DNA from: Rhizodiscina lignyota
Taxonomy: Eukaryota; Ascomycota; Dothideomycetes; Aulographales; Rhizodiscinaceae
Assembly (NCBI GenBank): GCA_010015805.1
Contig: ML978122.1
Coordinates: 778,453 to 842,452, forward strand
Direction: 5' to 3'
DNA length: 64,000 bases
Shown: positions 13,212 through 24,302 of the stretch, one piece after another
Layout: every line of letters starts with the position of its first letter
Numbering within the stretch: the stretch's first letter is position 1
Position numbers and translations under genes: made by a program
The notes under the pieces: generated by a model
Told to the model about the DNA's origin: nothing
Database searches by the model: none
Seen by the model: only the letters and a program-made list of their open reading frames with translations

Positions 13212-13802
13212 ATGCCCTCTCCGCCGACATCAAACCCAAACCAGCACCAGCACCAGCCATCCTCACCACTTTCACCCCACCACTCTGACACCCTCCGTAC
13301 CACCATGGCGAACTCTGCAAGGCGACCAGCGATGCGGACCAACAGTTCCTCACGGCCAGGCAGCTTGAAGCTCCCGTCACTACCTCGATTCCATCCAGCG
13401 AATTTCCCTTCGCAGTCATCGAGCTTCGCATCGACTCCTGCTTCTGGCGTCAACAGCCCTCAGCCGCCAATGTCTCCTCGCTCGCAACAACGACAATACT
13501 CGGACGCGCAGCGACAGCTGTACGTCTACCAGCGAGAGCTTCTTGCCAACGCCGGAAAGATCCCATCAAGACCTGCACCAACCAGCAGACCAATCAGCCC
13601 AAGACTAGCACCGGCAGGCAGCCCTGGACCAGTCACGCCACTGGAGCTCGAGAATGAGGGTGGATATCTCATGGCCGGCGGACATTCGCCAGGCACAAAT
13701 GAGCAGGCGCAAAGAGAATACGTGGAGAAACTGATTCGGGAGGAGGCAGCACGTCGGGGCGACATATCGCCAAAGCGGACACAGACTGTCGGCAGCTACT
13801 GA
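13212..13802 (+). CDS. conserved small Ser/Pro-rich protein of unknown function
   Basis: A single exon encodes 196 residues from ATG 13212. The N-terminal 85 residues are low-complexity Ser/Pro/Asn/Gln. A better ordered middle carries QYSDAQRQLYVYQREL, then the block SPRLAPAGSPGPVTPLELE and a C-terminal charged helix (YVEKLIREEAARRGD). Similar blocks recall uncharacterised ascomycete proteins, which supports it as a real gene, but no function is known to me. SP and SPR-type sites suggest phosphorylation. An in-frame ATG at codon 32 (TMANSARRP) is an alternative start. No intron is required. Confidence 0.7.
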   Translation: MPSPPTSNPNQHQHQPSSPLSPHHSDTLRTTMANSARRPAMRTNSSSRPGSLKLPSLPRFHPANFPSQSSSFASTPASGVNSPQPPMSPRSQQRQYSDAQRQLYVYQRELLANAGKIPSRPAPTSRPISPRLAPAGSPGPVTPLELENEGGYLMAGGHSPGTNEQAQREYVEKLIREEAARRGDISPKRTQTVGSY

Positions 13803-16454
13803 TTTATTGCTGCCTACCCCGACGAGGTCCAAATTGTCTACTTTTGTTTTCAGCATTGCGGGAAGTACTGGTTGCGGTTGCATTGCAGGCGTTCATCATG
13901 CCATTGTGGGTTTACATCTGGGTTGCTATCCATCGTCACTGGCACCGTCTCATTTGTTCATCACGGGAAGGAGAAAGAGGCTTAAAATTGGGATCTGAGC
14001 CTTCTCATCATCCACAGATTGCAGGCATGGCGAAAGGGAGTCATCGTCTCCATGGGACGACAGAGATACCATAGCATTAGCGGCGGTGTTTTTGCACGAT
14101 GGTTAAGCTTTTCATTTCTCTACATTCGCTTCTGCGATGTACCACATCACCAAGCGCTGGATGAGTGGACAAACTATTTTGGTTGGGCATTCTGCACATC
14201 CGTTTGCTTTTTCTTCAACGGCATCTGTACCTGTCACCAACCGTTACTCAAAATACCACTTCCTCGCCGATCATATCTGATCCGCGGTCTTCCAACAAAA
14301 GTTATTAGGGTCCGGATTTCCATCATTTTGTCATCGGCGTGAGATTGATCTCCCATTACGGACGCGGTAAGCAGCATGGACAACATTAAATCCATGGAAC
14401 CTCGCCACACCTTCCATTTCAGAATGTTCCATTCTCAGGGCCAGTGTTCCTGAAGAGTTCGCTTCTATGCACGTCTTACCAATCAATAAATCCCGCCCTA
14501 TTCCCAGTTTCACAGCATAACTTATAAATTTGTATCACCATTTCTACACGTACCACAGGTACCAAAGTCACGAACGAGAAAGTGGCTTCACCATCCTTCA
14601 AACGCTGGACTCCAACTTCTTTCTTATCGCCGACTTGAAACTGCCAAACACCGACGGTAGATCTGATCCAGGGAGTGGACGGATAGCGCATTAGACCGGA
14701 CGCCACAGCCGCTCCGAACGCTGTTCAGAACGCTGCTCATCACGTTTTCCGTCTCCTCCACGTCTGTCGTTCGGCACGACTGACTGGCCCATTGCTGACA
14801 AGCTTATCGATTGATGTGCAGGCTCAATCTGCCAAATTTTATCGTGGTTGCTCTTCACCAACAAAAGGGTTTGCTTGTTGTCGATTTTGCGAAGATCAAT
14901 GAAGATTTTCGTGATGACGACGTTGGAGCAGCACAATGGCAGGGCAGACAGCGCAAGACAGGGCACCTGGTAATGAGCAAGGACACTCGGATCGTGATCT
15001 CATTCTGGAATGCTTCCTCACATGAGATGTCGTGCTGGTCCCATGGCCCCCATGTAGCTGCAGAGCGTACGACTGACTCCTGTGCTTGCTAGGCGTTATG
15101 CGGAAGTGAGAGCTAGAACTACCGCAATTACTGGACGACATGGCCTCCTCTGACGAGTCAGGACAGGTCATGTGCGAGCTTGCCGAGACGTTGGCGAACT
15201 GAGTACGAAATGTATACGAATAATCGAAATGGCGATACTGCGTCTCCAATATTCCCCTCTAGCCACTGAGGATTCAAATCACTCGACTCGAAGATGCAGT
15301 GGAACAAGTGGTTGAATCATTCATTCCAGATCTCTGTGAAGCCTGCTGCGGGCGCTCACGGCCACTCGATGAAAAGTCCGCTTGGAAATCAATGGCTCTC
15401 GCCCAAAGGCTGGGACCGCTCACGCGTCCGCGTAAGGGGCATGCGGAGGCTAACACCCCGCCGGAAGGTGCGAAGCTACGTCAGCGGCGCATGAGGCTTG
15501 TGAGGCGTTTAGCTTCCGGAGATATCTCCGGCTCTCCACTACGCTCTCGAAATCGTCGCACGAGCCACATCTTTCCTTTCCTTGAGGCTGTCGAAGGTTT
15601 ACATTTCTTTTTTACAAATTCGATGACGATGCGGATGGGTTTTGCGACTTCGCGATGACGGAAAGGTACATATCCATCGCCACCACTACAGCTAGCTGCA
15701 TTGTGACGGAAACTCGGACAGAGATGCCGTTGGAGTCGACTCAGGTCTCTGCGTCGCCGGCGTGGTTTGTATTCGCTCTGCAATTCAGGACTTCAGAGTG
15801 TGTTCCAGCTGAACATCGAGATGAGTTTAGCCGTGATGCAGGTTAGTATGAACTTCGTGGAAGCCGAGATGGCTTAGGGTCAGGTAAGGGGAGAGGTAAC
15901 AAGACTCTCAGAGCCAAACAATCGTAAAAGAGAATCTTCTCGTACCATAATCTACTAGACTTTAGCCCCTTATTTCTCTGAATCAAACCTTCGAAATGCT
16001 GGAAGAGTTGATGGAACTCTTCAATCTGGTTTCTACCTCATATGAACTTTTCTCTTGACATCCTCTTTCCTTCAAGTCCCATCTCAGTAGGCAATATAAA
16101 CTTTCCACTCAATTCCATCTCAAGCACAACAGCTTCTGCTGATCATCACCAACGACTGCTGCTGGCGATTTCCATCTAAGGCTTGAGGCAGCTTCCAAAT
16201 TCACTCTCAAACGGCCTCTCAGGGAGTGAAGTATTTCAACTCTCTGGGTTGAATGGAATTGCACCGCCAGCTCTTCTATGCATCCAGAGTCCACTTACTC
16301 AATACATATTCTACTTCTAACCATCTTCTCTCTTTTCCCTTCCATCTCTCTCATTCTACTTTTCGTGTCATCCACTCTCACACCTTCCATTTAACTGCTT
16401 TCACTGTCCTCCAACTGACTTTCCCTCTCTCAATTCCTCCCACTGCCGCCTATA
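13803..16454. other. intergenic region; pyrimidine-rich leader before the next gene
   Basis: About 2.65 kb with no supported gene. A weak protein-like stretch exists on the minus strand at 14480-14960 but lacks a start and a credible splice. From about 16310 to 16450 the plus strand is strongly CT-rich, a typical fungal promoter or 5' leader for the BRCT gene that starts at 16455. Confidence 0.4.
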
Positions 16455-17850
16455 ATGGCACCACTTCTCAAGAACTACATCATCGCCGCAACCGGTGACT
16501 TCGGTCAGGCCCGCTCACACGACAACCTGCGGCGCTGGGTCGAGGCCAACGGCGGCAAGTGGGCATCCACTGTCACCAAGCTCGTGACACATCTGATAGT
16601 CTCGAAAGACCACTGGAAGCGTCAAGTCGCAGCGGGTACTTCCATCTCACCTCCACTTGACATTTCACTCCATCCATTCCATATATGCTGACCACATCAC
16701 TCCAGTCAGAGCCGCCCTCAGGATCAAGCAATGCAAGATCGTATGCTACGACTGGCTCGAAGATTCGCTCCAAAACAAGGGCCGCAAGCGCGAAGGCCCG
16801 TATCTATGGAAGAACAAGGAGAAGGAGTCGGCGAAGTTGCGCGCCGCGCGACAGGAGTCGGTTCGTCGTATCCTGAAGAAAGATGGTAACCCTTTCCATC
16901 CAACTTTCAATACAAGTTTACAAAATGTTACTAACAACCAGACACCAGTCCGCGCCTTCGAAAACGGCTGCGAGAACGCAAAGTCCGATCTCATGTCAGG
17001 TTTGTTGACGCCATCGCCCTCGGCCTCATCCAAATCCACATCATCATCCCCACAATCCGCCGTCGCAAATCTCGCCCGCCTGCGCGCACAGCGCACCGAG
17101 GCGGTGCGCGACACCTTCAGCGGCCATCATCGTTCGAGCACCCCGGCTTCTTCTCCACCCGCTGTGTCGGCCTCCGAAGACGTGGCGCTGCAAGTGCCGC
17201 CCTTCGAAGGCTTGCCCATGGGTGAGAAGAGATCCAAAAGAGGTGCTCCTGCAAAGAAGGCTGCTGATGAGTGGGCGCGCATAGATAACCACCACATCTA
17301 TCGCGACGACACGGGCTTTGACCACGACGTCACGCTCGTGAGGACGGATGTGGCGAATAATACGAACGAGCGGTTCTCGATCCGCGTAAGTCCTTCACAC
17401 CTCTCGTTCTATCATGTCAGGTGGGACGTGTCTTCAGTTAACCACAGCCAAAAATAGCTCTACGAATCCCACACTGTCCCACACACCTATGCCACCGCAA
17501 CGCGCTACCGCCACTCGCACGCCTCGCGCCCCGCCATCGTGGTCATCGTCGACCCGGGCAGCCAGTTCGCACCGGCCTTCAAGCACTTCCGCATCGCATT
17601 CAAAGAGAAGACGCATGTGCCGTGGGAGCAGCGCTACAACAAGGAGGTCATCGCGAACGCCGTGGCGACCGCGAAGGAGGGGTACGACCGGAAGGTGCGT
17701 GTCGCGGAGGCGGAGGAGAAGGAGGTGACGGAGCTGGTTAGGAAGGACTGGGAGAGAAAGGCGAAGGTGTTTACGTGGTGTGGGGTGAGGAAAGGGATGC
17801 CGAAGGGGGTGATGGCGAGGAATGAGGGCGTTGCAGTGAAGGGTGCGTGA
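16455..17850 (+). CDS. BRCT-WGR domain nuclear protein
   Basis: Exons 16455-16635, 16706-16885, 16949-17385 and 17458-17850 give 396 residues. An N-terminal BRCT domain covers about residues 1-85, with GGKWASTVTKLVTHLIVS and the C-terminal BRCT helix IVCYDWLEDSLQ. A serine-rich, basic linker (about 115-200) contains a KRSKRG nuclear-localisation-like patch. A C-terminal domain starting near DNHHIYRDDTGFDHDVTL continues with LYESHTVPHTYATATRYRHS, and an acidic/basic helix follows. It matches the fold pattern of WGR domains found in PARPs, although the W-G-R signature is absent. The pairing suggests a DNA-damage or chromatin role; no PARP catalytic domain is present. The 63-nt second intron is a multiple of three without a stop, so retained transcripts would still encode protein. 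Confidence 0.8.
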
Positions 17851-18546
17851 TTGATGGTGCTGAATCTAAATGAAGGCAGGTCGGTTGGATGGCTACGGGG
17901 TCCTTTTGAAGCGTGATTTGCGTCCTCGGATTGATATTTAACGTCTGAAGTTGGCGTTACGGAACATGGAAGGGATGAAGCCACGCGCTCTCGATCTCCG
18001 TTTGGATGGCGTTGTGAAGAACGGCTCTAGGCGATTCAGTTCAAATTCGGAGGACAATCACTGGAACATGGGGACCGTACAGCAAATGTTCAAGCATCAC
18101 CGTCAGAGAGGTCTCTTTTGGAACACATTTGCAATGTTTGATGGGTCATTGATTTTTGGCCGACAAGGCCAGCATGCATGCTAGTTTACACATCCGTGAA
18201 AAGAAAGCCAATATGTCCTTTCCGCTGGTGGTATACCCGGGCTATCCTCAAGAGAAGATATCCAAATTATCCACCAGGGTAATCGTAGCCGAAACAAACA
18301 GTAGTGTGAAAACATCTCAGAAAAGAAAATGGGGGAAAGTAGAGCAGACATCCGCCAGAACGACAGAAGTCTCATAGAGACCCGCCAGAGTAGCAGAAGT
18401 CCGTCAGCCATCCATCAGAGCAGTAGTAACCTTGCCAAAATGCACCATACGCCATCGCTGAGTTCCATCCATGAGAGTCCGATCCAGGTGACGCCACTAG
18501 TCCAAGCAGAACAGCCTACGGATCAGTTAACAGAGAAAGAGAATCC
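17851..18546. other. intergenic region between convergent genes
   Basis: About 700 bp of 3' flanks of the BRCT-WGR gene and MAF1. A short degenerate repeat is visible near 18345-18430, where CCGCCAGA and CAGAAGTC elements recur two to three times about 28 bp apart. No gene is seen. Confidence 0.4.
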
Positions 18547-19631
18547 CTAGAACTCCATAGACTCCATCAACTGCTCGCTCATAGCGCGCAACGGGCTCTT
18601 CTCCTTCTCCAAGAGGAACTCGTCGTCATCCTCGTCGTAATCGTCGTCGAAAACACCGAGGTATTGTGGACTCATCACTTCGTAATCGTCGTTATCCACC
18701 TCGTCGTCGCCGGCGTGGCGAATCACGTAGTCGTCGTCGTCGTCTGCGTTCATGCGGTCGACGTCGTAGCCAAGGCTCTCACCAAGCCAGTACTTCGCTC
18801 TCTTGCTCGCTGTGCTGCCTCGATAGTCAATACCTTCTGATATGTTACGCTTGTGTGACGGACCGTTGACAGGAGAGTGCGAAAGAGCGCTCAAACCACG
18901 GAGATACATGTAGCAGACGCGCTTGCGCTCCTTGCTGAAGAAGAAGTAGTTGAGACTCCAGACGGCGCCGTCGTCGTGAGTAAGTGGGTCTTCGTCGGGC
19001 AAGAAGGTGTAGACAGTGCAGCCCTTCAGGCCCATCTCCTTGTCGATGAGGTCCCACATGTGGGGTCCCCAGATCTGTCCGCCACCAGCGTTATGAACTT
19101 GTCCGCGCTGCAGCATGAGGTCAGCGAGGCGCAGAGCCTTAGGCTGCAGATTGTAGATCGCCTCGTCAACGTCATCCCGCGCAGAGCGAACGCTCGCGAC
19201 GCGCTTGAAGTCCTGTGGGCGCAAATGCGAGAAGTCGTAGTCCGGGTGGCTCGCGTTGAGAGTCGCAATGAGATGCGCAAAGGTGCGACGACTTGAAGGT
19301 TGGCTCAGCGGGCCGAACGGGCTCGAACGCGACAAGTTCAACTGATCGGCAAACGTCTCAGCGTCCGGGGGTGAGAGCGACGCCGAGAGGCGAAGGACCG
19401 TCTCATGCTGCTCTTCGAGATTCTTCTCGACATTGCGGTAGAGTTTCTTCTCGTCACCGGTTGTCTTTGTCGTGTAGAGCTCACAAGCACCGAGGACGAT
19501 GCAATCGCCAGTCTCAAAGCTGAGAGTGCTTGACACCTCTTCGATCTCGCTAATCGGAAGGAACTGTGATGAATGTCATGTTAGCAAAGAACACAGCACA
19601 TGGATTCACTGCTGATGCGACGTACCTTCAT
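18547..19631 (-). CDS. MAF1: Maf1, repressor of RNA polymerase III transcription
   Basis: Two exons: the first is only six bases (ATG AAG, 19626-19631) and the second is 18547-19563, giving 340 residues. The protein starts MKFLPISEIEEVSSTLSFET, the hallmark Maf1 A-box opening. The conserved B/C boxes follow, with YDFSHLRPQDFKRV and later CTVYTFLPDEDP and VWSLNYFFFSKERKRVCYMY. The tail is highly acidic (DDDDDYV, DDDYDEDDDEF), as in fungal Maf1. Maf1 binds Pol III and Brf1 and shuts down tRNA/5S synthesis when TORC1/PKA signalling falls; nuclear entry is controlled by phosphorylation. The two-codon first exon is inferred from the conserved MKFLPI start and from a good GTACGT donor. Confidence 0.95.
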
Positions 19632-20893
19632 TCTGAATGATCGAACACGGGCGTTCGTTAGCTATGGGTGGGAGAGAGAGCCTGGAGGGAACTAAGGTAG
19701 TATACCGAGACCAAAGCGCATGTGGCGATTGTTACTCTTGATGCGCGCGCGCTTTGCGACGCGGTTGTTAGGCGGATGTTTGGGAAGATCGGGTTTCCTG
19801 CGAAAGCGAGACAGCGTAAGGCAGTTCCTCAAAGCTGGGTGCAGAGAGACGTCTGCAGGCGCTGTTCAGGCCAGACCTTTCAGTCTAGCAGGAGTTGATG
19901 ATGCCAGCGGAAGACATGAAGCGGGAAGTGTTGTTTTTATAGCGGTTCCTGGTTGTTGTTGCCGCGGTGAAGAGGCAAGCAGTGACGTGGTTGCCGTTTG
20001 CAGACGACGTGAAGTTGGAGGTCCGCGGTCGCCAAGATTGCGACGATCAAAACAGGCACAGCAGGCTGCTTATGTCAACGCCTCGTCCCGTGACCGAATA
20101 CAGGCAGCCGCGGCGCGGAAGTTAGGCAGATAGGCCCACGGAGTGATGATTAAGGTATGCGAACTGAAGCCCTCTGGATAATGAGAAGAGAAGGAGTACT
20201 TCCAATGCGGGGAGGATTGTTCTATTGCCGCCGAAGTCGTGGAATCCAGACAGCGAAAGCTCTCACCAATGAGACATCATCACAATCGCACATGCATGCT
20301 CAACGCGGCGCCGAGTGCGCGGGAGGAACGGAGTTTCACGGGCGCCTGTCGTCAGCAGATGCAGTTCCATTGTCTACTTAACATAGGTATTTGGGTATCA
20401 TTCCTCGCTGCATCGACGAGCGTGTCTCTTCGTAATATGGCTACAGTGCTGGGCTTCTTCGTGTCAGCGTAGGAAACGGAATTGCAAAGAGCCAAAGCAA
20501 ACCATGCTACCAAATTCCCTCTCAATCACTATCCTCCCATTTGCCAAACTCCGTCGAACCAAGCATCATCCTCTTCCTCCAAACCCGGTTCTAACACAAG
20601 CGTCGTCCATCGTTCCAAGGCAGCATCATATATAGGCAGCGAATTGGCGATATTGTTCTGGTATGACTGTTCTCGCTCGAGGCCGACTGACTCATTGTTC
20701 AGGCTGCTGATGAAGTTCCGACTCGATGGCTTCTCCTCACATGAGCCCGACCTGACGAAACTTGTCTTGGATTTGATCGTCTGCCTGCATGCAGTGAGGA
20801 TATCGAGTCAGCCACCGTGCCTTTTTCAAGGCCGCCGAAGCCGCCGAAAGGATAATCAGGTACGTAGTGGTGAGAGCGCTGCAACCCCATATA
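19632..20893. other. intergenic region upstream of MAF1
   Basis: About 1.26 kb containing the MAF1 promoter/leader and the 3' flank of the AP-1 sigma gene, both on the minus strand. Overlapping plus-strand frames at 19720-20470 show no motif. No gene is supported. Confidence 0.4.
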
Positions 20894-21632
20894 CTACATG
20901 ATTTTGGTGACGCCCTCGTCTTCGGCCTGACAGTACCACAATCAATATCAGTATGTTGCGTGGGGAAATGTGGCATGTATAGCAGGTTACGATATGGCAG
21001 ATGCACTGCAGTGTGACGCAGAACTGAGAAAAATTTACCTCCATGTCCTCTAAGCTGTCCTGCTGTCCGATCGTCCTCAGCACGTTCTTCTTGCTGCTCT
21101 CTTGCATTTCGCCGGCTAGCAGCAGCTCGTCAAGTATGAAATACGCCTTCTGGAAGTTGAAGATGATGTCCAACTCGCAGACATTGCCGTAGTACTTATC
21201 CATCTGCTCTACGTATCTGTGTACGATCTCAAGGGTGATCAGTTCATTATCGGTCGAGTCACAGCCGGCGATGAAGAAGAGAGAGGCGTATCGACGGTAC
21301 ACGATCTTGGTGTCTTGGATTGGAGTCAGCGCGTGGAGTCACTGCGGGCATGTTCAAGATCACTTGCCTTTGTACTCGAGGAAATTGCACATTCGCGTCC
21401 GGCGAGCAAGGACTAGCTGAGAAACATCTTTCACGATCTTTGCTTTGTCTTTTGGAGAGAGAGTGGTGAACCACTTGGCTAGGCGCTGGAAATGGCGGTC
21501 AGCCAGGAGCTCTGAAATTCACGCAGCTGTACGCACAACTTTGCCTTGTCTTGAAAGGAGGATGAGATATCTAGATCGTGTAAGTTTGACTTCTATTTAG
21601 CTCAAGGAAAGTTGGATATACTTGATCGCCAT
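20894..21632 (-). CDS. APS1: AP-1 clathrin adaptor complex small (sigma) subunit
   Basis: Five exons: 21622-21632, 21537-21570, 21485-21368, 21313-21039 and 20926-20894. They total 156 residues, exactly the family size. The sequence begins [20 protein letters not shown] and contains [20 protein letters not shown], the sigma-adaptin longin-fold core with the region that helps bind dileucine sorting signals. It ends [11 protein letters not shown]-1 sorts cargo between trans-Golgi network and endosomes with clathrin. The intron 21314-21367 has a GC donor (G|GCAAGT) and an AG acceptor; no nearby GT gives the conserved [11 protein letters not shown] reading. The first exon is 11 nt. It is divergent from the GCL regulatory gene 285 bp away. 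Confidence 0.95.
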
Positions 21633-21917
21633 GCTGCACCACTGGATCCACGTGTCCTATTGTGGTGGTGGTGATGTACTGGTGGAGGTGTGTAATTTTT
21701 GAGTTGGGGCCGGCAGAGGAAATGCAGGTGTGGCACCGATTCGACCTGTGCTCGTGCCCCACCAGCGCCAAGTGGACGTCAATCAATGGCCACCAATTCA
21801 CTTTCTTGAGCGTCGTTCTGAAATAGTCAACATTTTACGAATAATGACCATGATCTTATGATACCGCCACGCCTCCAACCGTCCTAAACTCGAACACACC
21901 ACATCTAAGGCGTCAAG
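21633..21917. promoter_or_regulatory. divergent promoter between AP-1 sigma and GCL regulatory subunit
   Basis: Only 285 bp separate the two start codons, so upstream control elements must be shared or tightly interleaved. A CCAAT sequence occurs near 21790 in the plus orientation. No TATA box is apparent. Confidence 0.45.
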
Positions 21918-22942
21918 ATGCGTCTCGTCCTCTCCACGTCGTAAGTTCCCCGCCATTGCTATCGGTCAATAAAGCGAGTATCTGAAAGTAATCCTCCAGC
22001 AATATAATGGGCGGCTCCTCCATCATCTCCCGCGCTGCCGCTGAAAAGTCCAACACCGAACTTGTCTCCTCCCTCCGTGCAAACTTCCACTCCGTCCAGC
22101 GCTCTCACGAACAGCAAAAGCAAACGAACGGCAATGGCACCCACACCAACGGCAGTATCAGTATACCATACAAAGCCTGGACGCGACAAGAAGGCACAGA
22201 TCTGTACATCCCCACCGCGGACTTTGAGCACTCTGGCCTCGCGGAAGAGCGCTCGCAGTACGACATCACGGTGAAGCTGTTCTACCTACCAAATATCCCT
22301 CCGTCGAAACGATGCGCGCATACAAGGGAAGCCATTGAGCTGGTGTTGAAAGAGCTACATGTGAGCTCGATAGACCTGCTGATAATATCCTTCCCGGGGA
22401 TATCGTTCGACGCGGACGACGAGGAATACTCTGACATTGACGAAGAAGATTCAGGGATTGTGGATGGAGAGGGCGATGATGTAGGCGGAGTAGACGATAT
22501 CGACACAATGGCGACGACATGGCGGACGCTGGAAGCGCTGCATGATGAGGGGATAATAGGGAAGCTAGGACTGGCAGAGTTTGGGAGCCAGCGGTTATCG
22601 AGGTTGCTCGCAAAGACGAGGGTTAGGCCGACGGTCGACCAGATAAATGTGCGGGATTGCTGCGTGGTACCGAAGCAGTTGATACTGTTCGCAAAGCAGG
22701 AAGGAATCGAGCTGTTGACGCATAATGACTGCACAAACATCCTGCCAAGAGGGACACTGAGAGAATTACTAGGACCGGGAGAGACTGGAGCTGGTGTATT
22801 AGCAGGCAGAGAAGCAGGTGGAGAGGGACTGAAGGGAGACGTAGAGCCACAATGGGTCGTCAAGTACACGGCAGTGGTCAAGAACAGAGGAGTCGTGGAG
22901 AACAAGGGCTATTTTGCTGCAGCGGAGCTACATGAATGCTAA
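21918..22942 (+). CDS. glutamate-cysteine ligase regulatory (modifier) subunit-like, aldo/keto-reductase fold
   Basis: Two exons (21918-21940 and 22000-22942) encode 321 residues. The N-terminus MRLVLSTSNIMGGSSIISR is typical of fungal GCLM-like proteins. The central part carries IDLLIISFPGISFDAD, then TWRTLEALHDEGIIGKLGLAEFG and RPTVDQINVRDCCVVPKQL, the AKR-like barrel strands of GCLM. Human GCLM binds the catalytic subunit and raises its activity for gamma-glutamylcysteine synthesis, the first step to glutathione. A strongly acidic insertion at about residues 160-190 (runs of D/E/G) interrupts the barrel between a strand and the following helix. A catalytic AKR tetrad is not evident, consistent with a regulatory role. 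Confidence 0.88.
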
Positions 22943-23151
22943 TGAAAGCAAGGATAGACGAAGCAAGTCCATGTTATGTGATGAAGTGAGGTACTTAATC
23001 CCTTACAATTTTGTCAAATGCGCCAGCAAATGTGTCCGCCACGAGCAATTACCGGGTTGAAACGCCCAAGTCAGAGATCAAAAACAAGGGGGAACGGGCT
23101 CGAAGAGAGGCCATGCAAATTTAAACCTGCCTTCAGCATTGGATTCGAACC

Positions 23152-24016
23152 TCACAGAAGTCTGGTTTTGTAACACGACCTTCCTTCCTTCGTATGCTCG
23201 TGATAGTAGCAAGCGTCTTCACGAAATGGCGCCGTCCATTGTTTGGTCTTCGAGGCCGTACTTGTAGAGAGCACATCCCATAGTACCTCCGTATTGTATG
23301 AAAGGAGAAACAACTTCTTCGAGGCAGGTCCATGGAAGAACCACTCCGTGAACCAATCGGTATCCCTCTGGTCAAGATGGCAGTCCACAGTAAGCTTGCG
23401 TAAAGGTGACTCCGGTGGGGTGTTCTCGTAGATATCTTTTCCCCAAAACGTTGCATAGATCTTGTCTTTGATCAGGACGTTAATGATTGCATCGATGACA
23501 GCGTCTTTGAAGTCGGCATCTTGTAGCATGTCGCCAAGAAAGTATGACTCAATTAGAAGACGGCCTTCAGACACGCCTAGACCATCCTCAGAACGAGAGT
23601 AGATCGTTGACGTGTAGAGCCATCTCTCGTAGAGTGTGAACTGCGGTACATCCGTCTCCGGCAACTCTACGAGTTTCTTCTGAGCTTCTTTCCAGTCACG
23701 GCTCAAAGCCTTTTCGAAGAACGCAGAGCGAGCTCTAATAAGTCCTTCATGGACAAGAAACTTCTCTTGCGACCGGCCAACAAGCACAGTAACGAATGTT
23801 GTGCCAAAACTATGTCAAGTCAGTTAAGGAATGTCCATATAGAAGCGAACAGGCGTCAACGTACACGGGCGCATTGCTAAGAGCATACGTTCTTAGGCCA
23901 GTTTGCTGAGCCCGGTCATCAAGTTTAATTCTCTTAGAAACCTGGCCATCGACTTCGCCATTGTTGTATGAGTTGAGATTGCTGTCAGCCGCTCGTTTAG
24001 ATGAAGTAGAAGCCAT
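23152..24016 (-). CDS. BTB/POZ domain protein
   Basis: Exons 23865-24016 and 23152-23809 give 269 residues. A Ser/Asn-rich head with a KRIKL basic patch precedes a BTB fold starting around SNAPVFGTTFVTVLVG. The core BTB sequence is LVHEGLIRARSAFFEKALS, followed by ELPETDVPQFTLYERWLYT. Proteins of this type are abundant in filamentous ascomycetes. They lack any second recognised domain and are presumed protein-interaction modules, some acting as Cullin-3 adaptors. No partner can be inferred. Its 3' end converges on the GCL regulatory gene; NOP16 lies upstream on the same strand. Confidence 0.85.
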
Positions 24017-24302
24017 TGAAATCGATACTGAAGTGGGATTGAATTCAGACGGAGCGTGATGTTGGCAGTGTAGAGAAATCAGGTGTAACGCGAGTTTATT
24101 GAGCGTGTATTGGTTGAGATTGCGGTTGTGCGAAGTGTGGACTTTACCGACGGCTCGAGTTCAATGTGGAAGTCGCGACTGCCTTCGAAGAGTCGAATGT
24201 GCGCGAGCTTCAGCCGAACGTTCGGGGATAAAACTTGTGTCTAATGGAAGCACTCCACTTGCAGTCTCCAATTCGCTTATTTTGTGAGCGACAGACATCA
24301 TC

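Noticed and set aside
14476-14966. Minus-strand protein-like stretch (FIDLRKIDNKQTLLLVKSNH, then VWQFQVGDKKEVGVQRL)
   Set aside because: It starts with GTG, the two parts are in different frames, and the only possible donor (GTCTAA) is poor, so no gene model could be justified.
23130-23155. GGATTCGAACC on the plus strand, resembling a tRNA B box on the minus strand
   Set aside because: The flanking bases do not form a T stem, no A box lies at the right distance, and the site overlaps the end of the BTB coding region.
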